Source of the DNA: a bacterium
Lineage (GTDB): Bacteria > Zhuqueibacterota > Zhuqueibacteria > Zhuqueibacterales > Zhuqueibacteraceae
DNA length: 64,000 nucleotides
Assembly: GCA_023150945.1 (NCBI GenBank)
Contig: JAKLJX010000002.1
Location: 124,001-188,000, forward strand
Reading direction: 5' to 3'
Below, piece by piece: positions 28,694-37,021 of the stretch (position 1 is its first letter; each line of letters begins with the position of its first letter). The notes below the pieces were generated by a model, which was not told the origin of the DNA, searched no databases, and saw nothing but the letters and a program-made list of their open reading frames with translations. The position numbers and the translations under genes were made by a program.

Positions 28694-29398
28694 TCACTCC
28701 GGCTTGGGCGTCAGGGATTCCAGGTGATCGCGCGTCAGCATCATGTGCTTGGAAGTCCGGGCCTTGGGCGCCACCGTGCCGTAGGAAATCAACATGTGGA
28801 TGGCATCTTCCACCGGCATTTCCAACTCGATGACTTCGCTTTTGGGATAAAACATCAAGAAGCCGCCGGTGGGGTTGGGAGGATTGGGAATGAACACGCA
28901 CACAATCTCGCGCTGCAGTGCCTCCTGAATTTCCCCGCGAATTTCGCGAATGTAGAAGCCCAGCCGCCAGGTATTGGGGTTTGGGTAGGGCACCAACACG
29001 GTCTTTTTGAAAGACTGGTGCTGCTCGCCGAAGAGCGCCTGGCTGAGCTGTTGCACCGTGCCGTAGATGCGGCGGATGATGGGAATGCGGGTGACGGCGC
29101 GATTGCCGAATTCCACCAGCTTGTTGCCGAAGTAGCTGCGCGCCGCCATGCCGGTACCCAAAATCAACAGCAGCAGCGCGATCATTCCCACCCCGGGGAA
29201 GGTGAACGTCACGCCGAACGTCTGGCGCAGGATGACGAAGATTTCATCTTTGAGAATGCCGTCGATCGCCTTGAACAGCTCGAAAATGATGTAGACGGTC
29301 AGGCTGATCGGCACCAACACCAGCAGGCCGGTGAGAAAATAGCCCCGCAAGCGGGCGGCAAACTTGTGCTCGGGCGAGGGCAGCAACGAGGCGGTCAT
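28694..29398 (-). CDS. DUF502 membrane protein
   Basis: 234 residues. Two membrane helices (about 16-40 and 66-88) are followed by a soluble part with IPIIRRIYGTVQQLSQALF, VLVPYPNPNTWRLGFYI, VFIPNPPNPTGGFLMFYP and MPVEDAIHMLISYG. These are signatures of the DUF502 family, a conserved inner-membrane family of unknown function also found in plants (COV-like proteins). Its start overlaps the stop of the FtsB/DivIC gene by four bases (ATGA), so the two are translationally coupled. Confidence 0.88.
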   Translation of the reverse strand: MTASLLPSPEHKFAARLRGYFLTGLLVLVPISLTVYIIFELFKAIDGILKDEIFVILRQTFGVTFTFPGVGMIALLLLILGTGMAARSYFGNKLVEFGNRAVTRIPIIRRIYGTVQQLSQALFGEQHQSFKKTVLVPYPNPNTWRLGFYIREIRGEIQEALQREIVCVFIPNPPNPTGGFLMFYPKSEVIELEMPVEDAIHMLISYGTVAPKARTSKHMMLTRDHLESLTPKPE

Positions 29399-29751
29399 GG
29401 CTGCTTCTTGTCCTCCTTGGCCGCCGGCTGTTTCACGATGGTGTAGATGGTCTCTCCCGGTTTGCCCATCTGAAAGCGTTCGCGCGCGATTTTCTCGATG
29501 TAGGTGGTGTCATGCTGCAGGAGATGAATCACCTGTTTGAGGCTGTCCTGCGTGGCCTGCAGCGTGGTGAGGTCCTGCTGCAGAGAGTTGTGGCGCTGTT
29601 TCAGCCGCCAGAGTTGAATCAGCCCGGAGCTGCCGCCGAAATAGGTGTAGGCGAGGTAAAGCAAGATGCCGCAGAGCAGCCAGGAGGCTTTGTGCCACAG
29701 CTTGCTGCGGCGGCCGGCGGGTTTGGCGAAAAAGTGGGAGGTCATGTTCAT
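29395..29751 (-). CDS. Septum formation initiator FtsB/DivIC-like protein
   Basis: 118 residues: a short basic cytoplasmic tail, one membrane helix (about 22-41), a coiled coil (about 47-80, RLKQRHNSLQQDLTTLQATQDSLKQ) and IEKIARERFQMGKPGETIY. The last is the family's IExxARExLxMVxPGE motif. FtsB/DivIC proteins join FtsL and FtsQ/DivIB at the division septum. The start is 29751 or the ATG at 29745. It overlaps DUF502. The 226-base upstream gap contains no gene. Confidence 0.85.
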   Translation of the reverse strand: MNMTSHFFAKPAGRRSKLWHKASWLLCGILLYLAYTYFGGSSGLIQLWRLKQRHNSLQQDLTTLQATQDSLKQVIHLLQHDTTYIEKIARERFQMGKPGETIYTIVKQPAAKEDKKQP

Positions 29752-29977
29752 CGCGTTCGCTGGGGTTCTAATTCAGCAACAGCATTCTGGCCTGACTCTG
29801 TCACAGGCACCACTGAAACGCGGCAGCGGTCGAGAATTCTGCGCGATCGCACTCTGCCAGTTCCGCGACTTTGCAGTGATTCTCGGAAGTTGACACTGCC
29901 AGACGAAGCTGCCGAGCTTCAAGATGGAACGAGAAAAATACACCTCCACCGCGGGAGGCGCAATGATCGCTCTTCAG

Positions 29978-31501
29978 TTACTGCAACACCGGCGTGGCCA
30001 ACAACACCGCCAACACGCCGCACAGCGCGCAGACGCCGTTGACCACGTCATTATCCACCCAATGCCAGCCCGAATGCGGCTGGCGTTCGGCACCGCAGCA
30101 TTCGCCCCGCTTCTCGCTGATTTTGCCGCAGGTGGGGCAGATGCGCTGCGCTTGAATCGTTGCGCCCAGCAGGCTGTCGAAAAGATGCGCCAGCACGCCC
30201 GCCAGCGTAATGAAAGCAATGCCGGAGAAACCAAAGCGCTGCCCCGGCTCGCCGAACTGCAGCGCGGCGCCGAGCATGGCAATGGTGAAAGCACCGAGGC
30301 CGGCGCCGAACAGTCCCAGTCCAGAAATCGCGCCCGAAGTGCCGGCGGCTACGGTTTGCAGCGTGGTAATCAAGCGCGGCGGCCGGCGCGAGAGCAGGCC
30401 GATCTCAGTGGCCCAGGTATCCGCGGTGACTGCGGCGACCGCGCCCAGAAACAGCGAGTACCACAGCGGTTGCGGATCAAGATACCACAGAACCACCAGC
30501 AGGCCGGGCACGCCGCCGTTGGCCACCACCTGGCCGAAATCGCGGCGATGACCTTTTTGAAAAGCACGGCTGGCCGCGCGCTTGCGCCGGGCACCGAAGC
30601 GCGAAAGCAGGCTGGACAACACGAAAAACGCCAACAGCGGCAGACTGAAGGCCCACCCTCCCCAGCCGAACACCACCGCGCCGAGCACGAACGTGGCAAG
30701 GGCGCCGCTGAGATCCAAAAAGCGCACACGGTAGGAGACGGCCGCCACCGCCAGCGCTAGAATCTCGCCGGTGAAGAATTGCACAATCGCAGTCCAGGGC
30801 GCGTGCAGATAGAAGTAGGCCATCACCGCACCCAGCAGCGGCACCGTGAGATTATCCGAACCGCGCCAGGACAGGGCCTCCGCGGCCGTGGCCAGCAGGC
30901 TGATGCCCACGGCAGCGAGCAGTGCGCGCGCCAACTCCGGCGCCGGGCCGAGCAGCGGTGCGATCCACGCGAAGCCGGCCCACACCAGCAACAGAGAACT
31001 GAAGAACATCGTCACCGAACCCTGCAAGCTCTTGCGGTCGCTGTTGAGGGGCAGCATGATCGGTTTGGCCGCAGCCTCGCCGGCGAGCGCCGCGCAGAAA
31101 TCCGCGATGCCGAGCAGACTCATTCCCACCCACAGGGCAGTGACCTCGCGCTGCCAAAACAGCAAGATCAACAGAAAGAAAGAGAGTGGATAGAAGACGG
31201 TGCCGTAGGTTTTGCGCCCGGTGGCGTGAATGCCCGCAAAGCGGCCGGTCCGCAGCGCCAGCGCATTCAAGAGCACAAACAACGCCGCCATCACCAACAA
31301 GAGAATGGGCGTCGCAAAGAGGAAAGGAGAAATGAGAACGGCAACCCCGCTGAGCACATGCACCAATTTGCGCGTGCGTTCCGCCGATACCGCATGCGCC
31401 CGTTGCATCCAATTGGCGAAAGCGATCAAACCGAACAGCGCAAGCAAAAAGAAGGCGAAGATCAGCCAATCACGTAGCGGGGGGAAGTGCAAGTCGGGCA
31501 T
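29978..31501 (-). CDS. Fused dolichol/phytol kinase-like and DUF92 (TMEM19/VTE6-like) membrane protein
   Basis: 507 residues with many membrane helices. The N-terminal half (1-232) has the CTP-dependent polyprenol/phytol kinase pattern: RKLVHVLSGVAVL, the loop DRKSLQGSVTMF (155-166) and EALSWRGSDNLTVPL (208-221). The C-terminal half (about 250-507) is a DUF92 domain with ADTWATEIGLLSR, LAHLFDSLLGATIQ and HWVDNDVVNGVC. Plant VTE5 (phytol kinase) and VTE6 (phytyl-phosphate kinase, a DUF92 protein) are the best-known relatives of the two halves. A two-step isoprenoid-alcohol salvage enzyme is therefore a reasonable inference. A Cys-rich insert (CPTCGK...GECCG) sits near the C-terminus. Confidence 0.82.
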   Translation of the reverse strand: MPDLHFPPLRDWLIFAFFLLALFGLIAFANWMQRAHAVSAERTRKLVHVLSGVAVLISPFLFATPILLLVMAALFVLLNALALRTGRFAGIHATGRKTYGTVFYPLSFFLLILLFWQREVTALWVGMSLLGIADFCAALAGEAAAKPIMLPLNSDRKSLQGSVTMFFSSLLLVWAGFAWIAPLLGPAPELARALLAAVGISLLATAAEALSWRGSDNLTVPLLGAVMAYFYLHAPWTAIVQFFTGEILALAVAAVSYRVRFLDLSGALATFVLGAVVFGWGGWAFSLPLLAFFVLSSLLSRFGARRKRAASRAFQKGHRRDFGQVVANGGVPGLLVVLWYLDPQPLWYSLFLGAVAAVTADTWATEIGLLSRRPPRLITTLQTVAAGTSGAISGLGLFGAGLGAFTIAMLGAALQFGEPGQRFGFSGIAFITLAGVLAHLFDSLLGATIQAQRICPTCGKISEKRGECCGAERQPHSGWHWVDNDVVNGVCALCGVLAVLLATPVLQ

Positions 31502-31533
31502 GCGCTCTCATCAGGATTGAATTCAGTGGCCGC

Positions 31534-31562
31534 TATTTACCGATTTTTCGTTTGAAAGTCAA
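31534..31562 (-). promoter_or_regulatory. Sigma-70 promoter of the kinase/DUF92 gene
   Basis: Minus-strand TTGACT (31562-31557), 17 bases, TAAATA (31539-31534), about 33 bases before the ATG. It is a good match with ideal spacing. The remaining 240 bases up to mazG show no further gene. Confidence 0.7.
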
Positions 31563-31804
31563 GGACAAGCTCCCGGCGTTTGCCCGGTCGCGCGGCGGTC
31601 CCGGCAGGCAGCGCGCAAAATGTCTTTACAATCTCCTCGAATCTGCTTATCTCCTGCAGCGCTGTTGCCCTGCGGCTTCTGCGAGAATTTGAAACCTCGC
31701 CACCGCGGCGCGCCGCAGCCAACGCGCCGGGCGCAATAATGCCGGCGAAAAAGTTGCAGCTCTTGCAGCCGATCGGCGCAGCAAAACCACAAACCGGAGA
31801 GAAC

Positions 31805-32488
31805 ATGCACGGCAGTGAAAAACTCACGGGATTGGTCGAGATCATGGCGCAGTTGCGCGGCCCGCAGGGTTGTCCGTGGGATCGCGAGCAGACCCACGCC
31901 TCGTTGCGGCCGTACCTGCTCGAAGAAACGTATGAAGTTCTGCATGCACTCGACGCGGGCGATGAGGAGGAACTGCGCCATGAGCTGGGCGATCTGCTGC
32001 TGCAGGTGATCTATCATGCGCAGATTGCCGCGGAATCGGGCCGCTTCGACATCGGCGCGGTGATCGAAGCGATCAGCGCCAAGATGATTCGCCGGCACCC
32101 GCACGTGTTCGGCGAGGCCAAAGTGAATTCCGCCGCCGAGCTGACGCACCTGTGGGAGAAAATCAAGCAGCAGGAAGGAAAAAAATCGGCGCTCGACGGC
32201 GTGCCGCACGCCCTGCCGGCGCTACAGCGCGCTGCCCGGCTGCAGCAAAAGGCACGCGCCGCCGCCGCGAGTGCGGTCGAGGTTGAAATCAACTGGCAAG
32301 CTTTTCGCGCGGCCGCCGCGGGAGAGGAAGAGCGACCGCAACGCGACCACCGGCCGTTGACGGAGCTTTATGGCGATCTGCTGTTCCGCCTGGTGGCGCT
32401 CGGCCGCGGGCTGGGCCTGAATGCCGAAGACAGCCTGCGCGAAACCTGCCATCGCTTCGAACAAGAATTCGAAGGGAGCCGGGAATGA
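31805..32488 (+). CDS. mazG: Nucleoside triphosphate pyrophosphohydrolase MazG
   Basis: 227 residues. MazG hydrolyses (d)NTPs to monophosphate and pyrophosphate for house-cleaning and stress control. The start GLVEIMAQLRGPQGCPWDREQTHASLRPYLLEE is characteristic. The Mg-binding acidic residues are in EETYEVLHAL and EEELRHELGDLLLQVIYHAQIA. The second half holds a degenerate repeat of the fold. I chose the ATG at 31805 because GGAGAG precedes it and homologues begin there. Its stop overlaps the start of the following acetyltransferase gene by four bases. Confidence 0.92.
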   Translation: MHGSEKLTGLVEIMAQLRGPQGCPWDREQTHASLRPYLLEETYEVLHALDAGDEEELRHELGDLLLQVIYHAQIAAESGRFDIGAVIEAISAKMIRRHPHVFGEAKVNSAAELTHLWEKIKQQEGKKSALDGVPHALPALQRAARLQQKARAAAASAVEVEINWQAFRAAAAGEEERPQRDHRPLTELYGDLLFRLVALGRGLGLNAEDSLRETCHRFEQEFEGSRE

Positions 32489-32970
32489 TCACCCTCCGCC
32501 CCTTGCAGGGCGACGCAGAAATTCATGCCTGCGCCCACACGATGTCGACCTCCGAGCCGTGGTTGACTTTGGGCCGCAGCTACGAAGAGTCCGTCGCCGT
32601 TCTCAGTGATGCCAGCAAGGAAGTTTACGTTGCGGTGGCGGCAGAAGAGTTGGCGGGATTCATCATCATCAACATGCAGGGCGCGTTCCGCGGCTACATT
32701 CAAACGGTGTGCGTGATGCCGGCGTGGCGCGGCCAGGGCCTCGGCAGCCAGTTGATCGGTTTCGCCGAAGCGCGGATTTTCCGGGATGCGCCCAACGTCT
32801 TCATGTGCGTGTCATCGTTCAATGCCGGCGCGCAGAAACTCTATCGCCGGCTGGGCTATGAAGTGATCGGCGAGCTGAAAGACTACGTGGTGGCCGGGCA
32901 TGCCGAGATTCTGTTGCGCAAAACGATCGGGCCGCTGGCGGGGTTCAAGGGGAGAGAAGCGAAAACCTGA
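32485..32970 (+). CDS. GNAT-family N-acetyltransferase
   Basis: 161 residues. The acetyl-CoA-binding motif A is VCVMPAWRGQGLGSQLIGFAEAR (RGQGLG at residues 82-87). The later SSFNAGAQKLYRRLGYEVIGEL is motif B. The GNAT fold covers the whole protein. The substrate (small amine or protein) cannot be told. The ATGA overlap with mazG indicates one operon, but a functional link is not known. Confidence 0.88.
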   Translation: MITLRPLQGDAEIHACAHTMSTSEPWLTLGRSYEESVAVLSDASKEVYVAVAAEELAGFIIINMQGAFRGYIQTVCVMPAWRGQGLGSQLIGFAEARIFRDAPNVFMCVSSFNAGAQKLYRRLGYEVIGELKDYVVAGHAEILLRKTIGPLAGFKGREAKT

Positions 32971-33030
32971 GCAGTGAGGAAATGCAGAGAAAGGGATGCA
33001 GCGTTAGCCTGCGAGACATGCCCGCCACTG

Positions 33031-33121
33031 ATGTCATCCAGCAAGGAACTTGTGAAGATTTGGAACCGGCGCCGAGAGCTTCACAGGTTCCTTTCTGGAT
33101 GACAGGACCCAAAATCACCTT
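33031..33121. repeat. Hairpin-forming intergenic repeat, copy 2 (convergent gap)
   Basis: The 26-base arms 33032-33057 (TGTCATCCAGCAAGG...) and 33079-33104 pair with two mismatches around a 21-base loop. It aligns with 4078-4163. It again sits between convergent genes (stops at 32970 and 33198). The extensive pairing could serve as a terminator for either strand, though no T run follows. Confidence 0.75.
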
Positions 33122-33197
33122 CCCGATTGGACCGAAAACGTGCAAGCACCTCGCCGTTTGCGGGCGATCACCACAATCTTGCCCCGCAACGCCCTCC

Positions 33198-34367
33198 TCA
33201 CCTCCCAAAAAACACCGAAAAATCCACCCACGGCACGAAGGGGAATCCGCTGTCCTCTTCAAAAAACTCTTCCGAACTGAACAACGCCAAATCCACGGCC
33301 AGCCTTTCTCCAAAGAAACGCACGCCGCCGGAAAACAGCACCTGCGGCTCATCCGTGCCGGTGAAAATCCAGTTCTCCGTCAGCAACTTGATGCTGTTCG
33401 AGATTTGGGCTTCTGCGCCGACCAACAAAACCGGCTTGCCGGTGTCGTCGGTGGTGAAGGGTTGGCCGGCGCCCAGCGTGACCGCGCTGCGCTTGCTGCC
33501 GTAAGTCGCGACGGCGTAAGCCAGCGTGGCATCTTCGACATCCTCCGGAATCATGAGATGTGACACGCCGGTGGCCAGTCCCACCTGCGATGACACCGGC
33601 CACGTGAGCTTGAGGCCCGCATAGCCAAGCTGCGAGGGCGCGCCGGGCAAAATCGATATGCCACCACTGATGGAAAGAAAATCCGTCACACCATAAGCCA
33701 GAGTTGGAAAGAAGAGATAATAATCCGCAAAATATCCCTGCCCCGCCGGCAGGCTGCGGCCCGTGGGTGCCAGCAGCAATCGCATGTTGTTGGGATCCGT
33801 GCGCTGAAACGCGCCGGCATGAATGACGCCGAGCAATTCGCTGATACCCGCGATCTGCAAATCGGGAACGCTGATCTGCAAGCCGCCCGGCGTTTGCACC
33901 AGCAGCGTGTCCGCCTGCGCCCGCAACAATTCGCCGTTGATCACCGTGCCGTCGCGCAGGGTGATTTTGCTGAAGCCGGCGCGCGCACGCCACCGCGCTT
34001 CCACAATCGCATACAGCGGCCGGGCAGGAATGGTGTCGCCGGCGGCCAGTGCCTGGAACCGCTGCGCCAGGCCCGCGCGCATCTGGTTGATCTCGGTACT
34101 GGTGAGGCGCAGGATGAGGTGCCGGCCGCGGCCGGCATCATTGCGCAGCAGGTGAAGCTGATGCCAATCGTTGCTGTGGTGATAATAGCGCGCCGCGGTG
34201 AATCCAGGGATCTCGCCAAAAATCCGATAGCGGCTGTTTTCCTTCGCATCGATCACCTCGCCCAGTGCAGCGTGCAGCGGCTGAGGCCGCCAGCCGCTTT
34301 CCTGCGCACTCACTACTGCCGCAAGCAGAAGCAGGGCGCTGCTCACTCGCAAAAGCTGTCGCTTCAT
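33198..34367 (-). CDS. Outer-membrane/periplasmic protein with N-terminal signal peptide, unrecognised
   Basis: 389 residues. A signal peptide (1-21, LLLLAAVVSAQ) follows a good AGAGGTGAC ribosome site. Residues 125-175 (ITLRDGTVINGELLRAQADTLLVQTPGGLQISVPDLQIAGI) look like a small Sm-like barrel module (NG.L......L.V.T..G), often seen in envelope proteins of this group. The C-terminal 200 residues form short amphipathic strands with glycine turns (GVTDFLSISGGISILPG, VLFSGGVRFFGERLAVDLALF), as in outer-membrane barrels. Function unknown. Confidence 0.65.
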   Translation of the reverse strand: MKRQLLRVSSALLLLAAVVSAQESGWRPQPLHAALGEVIDAKENSRYRIFGEIPGFTAARYYHHSNDWHQLHLLRNDAGRGRHLILRLTSTEINQMRAGLAQRFQALAAGDTIPARPLYAIVEARWRARAGFSKITLRDGTVINGELLRAQADTLLVQTPGGLQISVPDLQIAGISELLGVIHAGAFQRTDPNNMRLLLAPTGRSLPAGQGYFADYYLFFPTLAYGVTDFLSISGGISILPGAPSQLGYAGLKLTWPVSSQVGLATGVSHLMIPEDVEDATLAYAVATYGSKRSAVTLGAGQPFTTDDTGKPVLLVGAEAQISNSIKLLTENWIFTGTDEPQVLFSGGVRFFGERLAVDLALFSSEEFFEEDSGFPFVPWVDFSVFFGR

Positions 34368-34601
34368 TTTGTCACCTCTGCTGAATGCTCAGCGTTTTCA
34401 TTCAACCTGGCACGCTGCCAATCTCACGACAACTCTGCGGTATGAAACCGTGAGATGAGTGCCAATTCCGGCTGCGGGATATGATAGCACGCGCCGGAGT
34501 CAATCACAACATGAAAGACCGCCGCGGCATGAGATGGCCGGCGCGGTTGTGGTGGATCACGTTGGCAAGGGGACGTTACGTGAATCAAAGTCCGTCCTCA
34601 G

Positions 34602-34700
34602 ATGTTCCACTCGCGGCTGGGCCGGGGTTTCAGAGACCTCGGTCACCGTGAAAACTCCGAGGGTTCGAATTCAACGGCCAAACCGTTGTCGGATCGCTGC
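34602..34700. repeat. Interspersed repeat family R3, copy 1
   Basis: It starts ATGTTCCACTCGCGGCTGGG and continues through GTGAAAACTCCGAGGGTTC. It aligns with 45622-45715 (ATGTTCCATCCTCGGCTGGG) and more loosely with 54140-54225. Confidence 0.6.
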
Positions 34701-34817
34701 GATAAACCGGCTGGGATTCCGGACGGCAACGAATTTGTTTCCATCAGCAGAAGGCACAGAGGATCGCATATGAATCTTCACTTGCATGCTTCTGCACTAC
34801 CCGCAATTTCACCTCAA

Positions 34818-34930
34818 GTCCTCATCTGCGTACTCTGCGCCATCGGCGGAGGCACATTGCGTCCTCACCTGCGTGCTCTGCGCCCTCTGCGGATGGACAT
34901 CTCGTCCTCATCTGCGTGCTTTGCGAGAAG
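34818..34930. repeat. 43-base tandem repeat, 2.6 copies
   Basis: The units 34818-34860 and 34861-34903 start GTCCTCA(T/C)CTGCGT(A/G)CTCTGCGCC. A partial third unit runs 34904-34930. The period is exactly 43 bases. It ends six bases before the stop codon of the zinc-ribbon gene. Confidence 0.75.
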
Positions 34931-34935
34931 GCGTT

Positions 34936-35508
34936 TCAACTGCCGCCGGCCATCAAGAACAGCAACATGATGCCGCCGAGCGTGCCGAGCGCGCCGCCGA
35001 TGAAGGCGCCGCCAAAGGCCGCGGCCGCTGAGCCGCCGGACTTCGTGGCCGGCCGCGGAGATTTGGACCTGGCCATCGCCAACTCATCACAGGCGCGGGC
35101 AAGCAGCTCGCTTTCGCGCGCATGCGCCGAAGCCGGATACAAGGTGACGACGCGACGGAAGGAAGTGGCTGCCAGTTCGTAGGCGCCTTGGTCGAGAAAA
35201 TTAAAGCCGGCTTTGTAAAAATTCAGCGCTTCGGCCTCGCGGTCAGATTCGGCGCTGGCCGGCGCAAGCGCGGCCAAAGTCTGCTCCGCTGCCGGTTCAC
35301 CTGCAGTCGTTGCGACCGGCGCGCCGGCCTGGGGCAGGCTCGAGCCGCAGGCACTGCAGAATCTGGCCGTGGGCTGATTCGAAACGCCGCAGAAGGGGCA
35401 ATGAATGCCCGCTTCCACCTGCACTTGCCGAGCGTAGCTCGCCGGCGCTGCCCACGTCGCTGCCAAAATCATCAGCAGGGCGAAAAGAAAAAAGAAGAAA
35501 CGTGTCAT
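34936..35508 (-). CDS. Exported zinc-ribbon/TPR-like protein
   Basis: 190 residues. A signal peptide (1-27, FFFFLFALLMILAATWAAPASYA) precedes a zinc ribbon with Cys37, 40, 51 and 54 (CPFC...FCSACG). A middle helical repeat (LNFYKAGFNFLDQGAYELAATSFRRVV) resembles a tetratricopeptide. The C-terminus is Gly/Ala-rich and hydrophobic (AFGGAFIGGALGTLGGIMLLFLMAGG). The ribosome site is GAGGTGA. Zinc ribbons of this type are normally cytoplasmic, so the export signal is unusual. The next gene codes for a protein with the same arrangement. Function unknown. Confidence 0.72.
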   Translation of the reverse strand: MTRFFFFLFALLMILAATWAAPASYARQVQVEAGIHCPFCGVSNQPTARFCSACGSSLPQAGAPVATTAGEPAAEQTLAALAPASAESDREAEALNFYKAGFNFLDQGAYELAATSFRRVVTLYPASAHARESELLARACDELAMARSKSPRPATKSGGSAAAAFGGAFIGGALGTLGGIMLLFLMAGGS

Positions 35509-35568
35509 GGTAAATCACCTCGATGGCAGATGCGTTATGGTGTGCAACGAAATCACGATTGGCGGCGC

Positions 35569-36804
35569 CTATTGCTTGCTGCGCAGCCGCCCGAGCGGGA
35601 ACAGCATATTGACATTCGCTTGAATGTTGGCGTCGGCGATGCCGTCGAAGTCGCTGCGATAGCGTACGCCGGTATCTGCCGCCAGCCAGTTGGTGAAGTA
35701 GAACCGCACGCCGACCACGCCCGCCCAGATGTTCTTGATCGCACTGCCGTCGTGCACTTCGCCGGCGGTGAAATCGTAAGAAGGCAACCCTTCGACTTCC
35801 AGCATGACTTGCGCCTTGGGATTCGCTTGGATCGTCAGCCCGCCAAACGGCGCGATGAGATTGCGCTGCATCTCCCGGCCGGCCTCGCGGAAGCGCCAGC
35901 CCTGCGGGTTGCGCACGCGCACGTCCGTCAAGCCCAAGCCCACATGTGCCATCACCTTGCCGCGATGTTTGGTGGCCACGAGATAGAGCTTGGTCAGGCG
36001 GGTTTCGAAGGAGACGCTGGCGTCCTGGCCTTGAAAATGGTGCCAGCTCGTGGTGCCGCGCAGCGAGGCGGCAATCGCAGGGAGACGGTCCTGCTCGCGC
36101 AGCACCAGCATTTTGAATGCTGAAGTCGGCACGCTCGATGAGCCTTGCTGCAGGGAGTTGATCACCGCTTGCGTCGCAAACTCGACCTCGGCAATGTCGC
36201 CCAGCCCCAAACCAGCGTGGCCGAGAAAATTACGCTCCTTCTCGATGCCAAAAGCGCCGCCGCCGTTGAAATAAATGTCGAGAGAGCTGAGCACTTCCGC
36301 GGTGGGCACATTGAACAAACGCGGCAGCACGGCCGGCGTCGTGAGCAGGGTTTGATACCAACGCTGTGGTTTGGGCCGGTCAGACTTGGCGGGCGCCACC
36401 GGCGCCATTGAGGGGATGAGAGAGGCGGAGGTTTCGGGTGGCGCAAGTGCAAGCGGGCGCGCGGCGGCTTGCCGCTCACGTTCCGCGCGGAGGCTCTCTG
36501 GCGCACTGAGGTTCTCTGCCGCGCGCGCCTGCGCGAGCGAATCTTCCACAAACTGGCGGCGCGCTGCCTGCCGCGCGAGCTCCTGCTCCTGCTGCAACTG
36601 CTCGAGCTTGGCTTGTTTGGCGGCCGCGAGCGAACTGCCGCAGTTCACGCAGAATTTGTAGGTCCAGGTGTTTTCGAATTGGCAGGCGCTGCAGCGAATG
36701 CTGGCCGGCGCAGAGGTTTGAGAGAGCGCGAAGGTCGCGAGCGCCAGCGCGGCGATCGTCACCGCGACGGCGATCACCAGCGATTTCATTGATCGGAATG
36801 GCAT
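35569..36804 (-). CDS. Exported protein with zinc ribbon, coiled coil and C-terminal barrel-like domain
   Basis: 411 residues with a strong AGGAGG ribosome site. A signal peptide (1-29) is followed by a zinc ribbon, Cys38, 41, 52 and 55, with the same C-x2-C-x10-C-x2-CG spacing as its neighbour. Next comes a Gln/Ala/Glu-rich coiled coil (62-115) and a Pro-rich linker. A 250-residue beta domain begins YQTLLTTPAVLPRLFNVPTAEVLSSLDIYFNGGGAFG and ends in strands like VGVRFYFTNWLAADTGVRYRSDF. The last part looks like an outer-membrane barrel. Role unknown. Confidence 0.72.
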   Translation of the reverse strand: MPFRSMKSLVIAVAVTIAALALATFALSQTSAPASIRCSACQFENTWTYKFCVNCGSSLAAAKQAKLEQLQQEQELARQAARRQFVEDSLAQARAAENLSAPESLRAERERQAAARPLALAPPETSASLIPSMAPVAPAKSDRPKPQRWYQTLLTTPAVLPRLFNVPTAEVLSSLDIYFNGGGAFGIEKERNFLGHAGLGLGDIAEVEFATQAVINSLQQGSSSVPTSAFKMLVLREQDRLPAIAASLRGTTSWHHFQGQDASVSFETRLTKLYLVATKHRGKVMAHVGLGLTDVRVRNPQGWRFREAGREMQRNLIAPFGGLTIQANPKAQVMLEVEGLPSYDFTAGEVHDGSAIKNIWAGVVGVRFYFTNWLAADTGVRYRSDFDGIADANIQANVNMLFPLGRLRSKQ

Positions 36805-36960
36805 GATGATTTCCTCCTTTCATGAAGGTTCATCATGCCCTCACGCAAGCTGCATGCCGCCCGCTGCTCGGCCGCGGCGCGATCAACCGAAGCGCTGTAA
36901 CTTGAACAGGTTGGAGAGAGAAAACAGAAAGCCGGACTGGAAACTGATGGCCCCAAAAAT

Positions 36961-37000
36961 GTGAAGCCCGTGCACAGGCCGTGCACGGGCTTCACGCGTG
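36961..37000 (-). terminator. Strong terminator of the TPR gene
   Basis: GTGAAGCCCGTGCAC (36961-36975) pairs perfectly with GTGCACGGGCTTCAC (36981-36995) around five bases. On the minus strand it is followed by ATTTTT. It lies 26 bases after the TPR gene's stop. The 15-bp stem is unusually long. Confidence 0.8.
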
Positions 37001-37021
37001 TTTGTGTACTCCCGGCGAGGC

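Larger units (their letters stand above)
34368..34935. other. 568-base gap holding several repeats
   Basis: No gene is supported. It contains an 8-bp hairpin near the promoter side (ATCTCACG 34421-34428 with CGTGAGAT 34449-34456), one copy of an interspersed repeat (34602-34700) and a 43-base tandem repeat (34818-34930). A GGTTCGAATTC string at 34672 resembles a tRNA T-loop but has no tRNA around it. Confidence 0.6.

Noticed and set aside
34671-34682. GGTTCGAATTC resembling a tRNA T-arm
   Set aside because: No acceptor, D or anticodon stems can be formed around it. It is part of repeat R3.
34818-34930. Tandem repeat considered as a CRISPR array
   Set aside because: Units are contiguous 43-base copies without unique spacers, and there are no cas genes.
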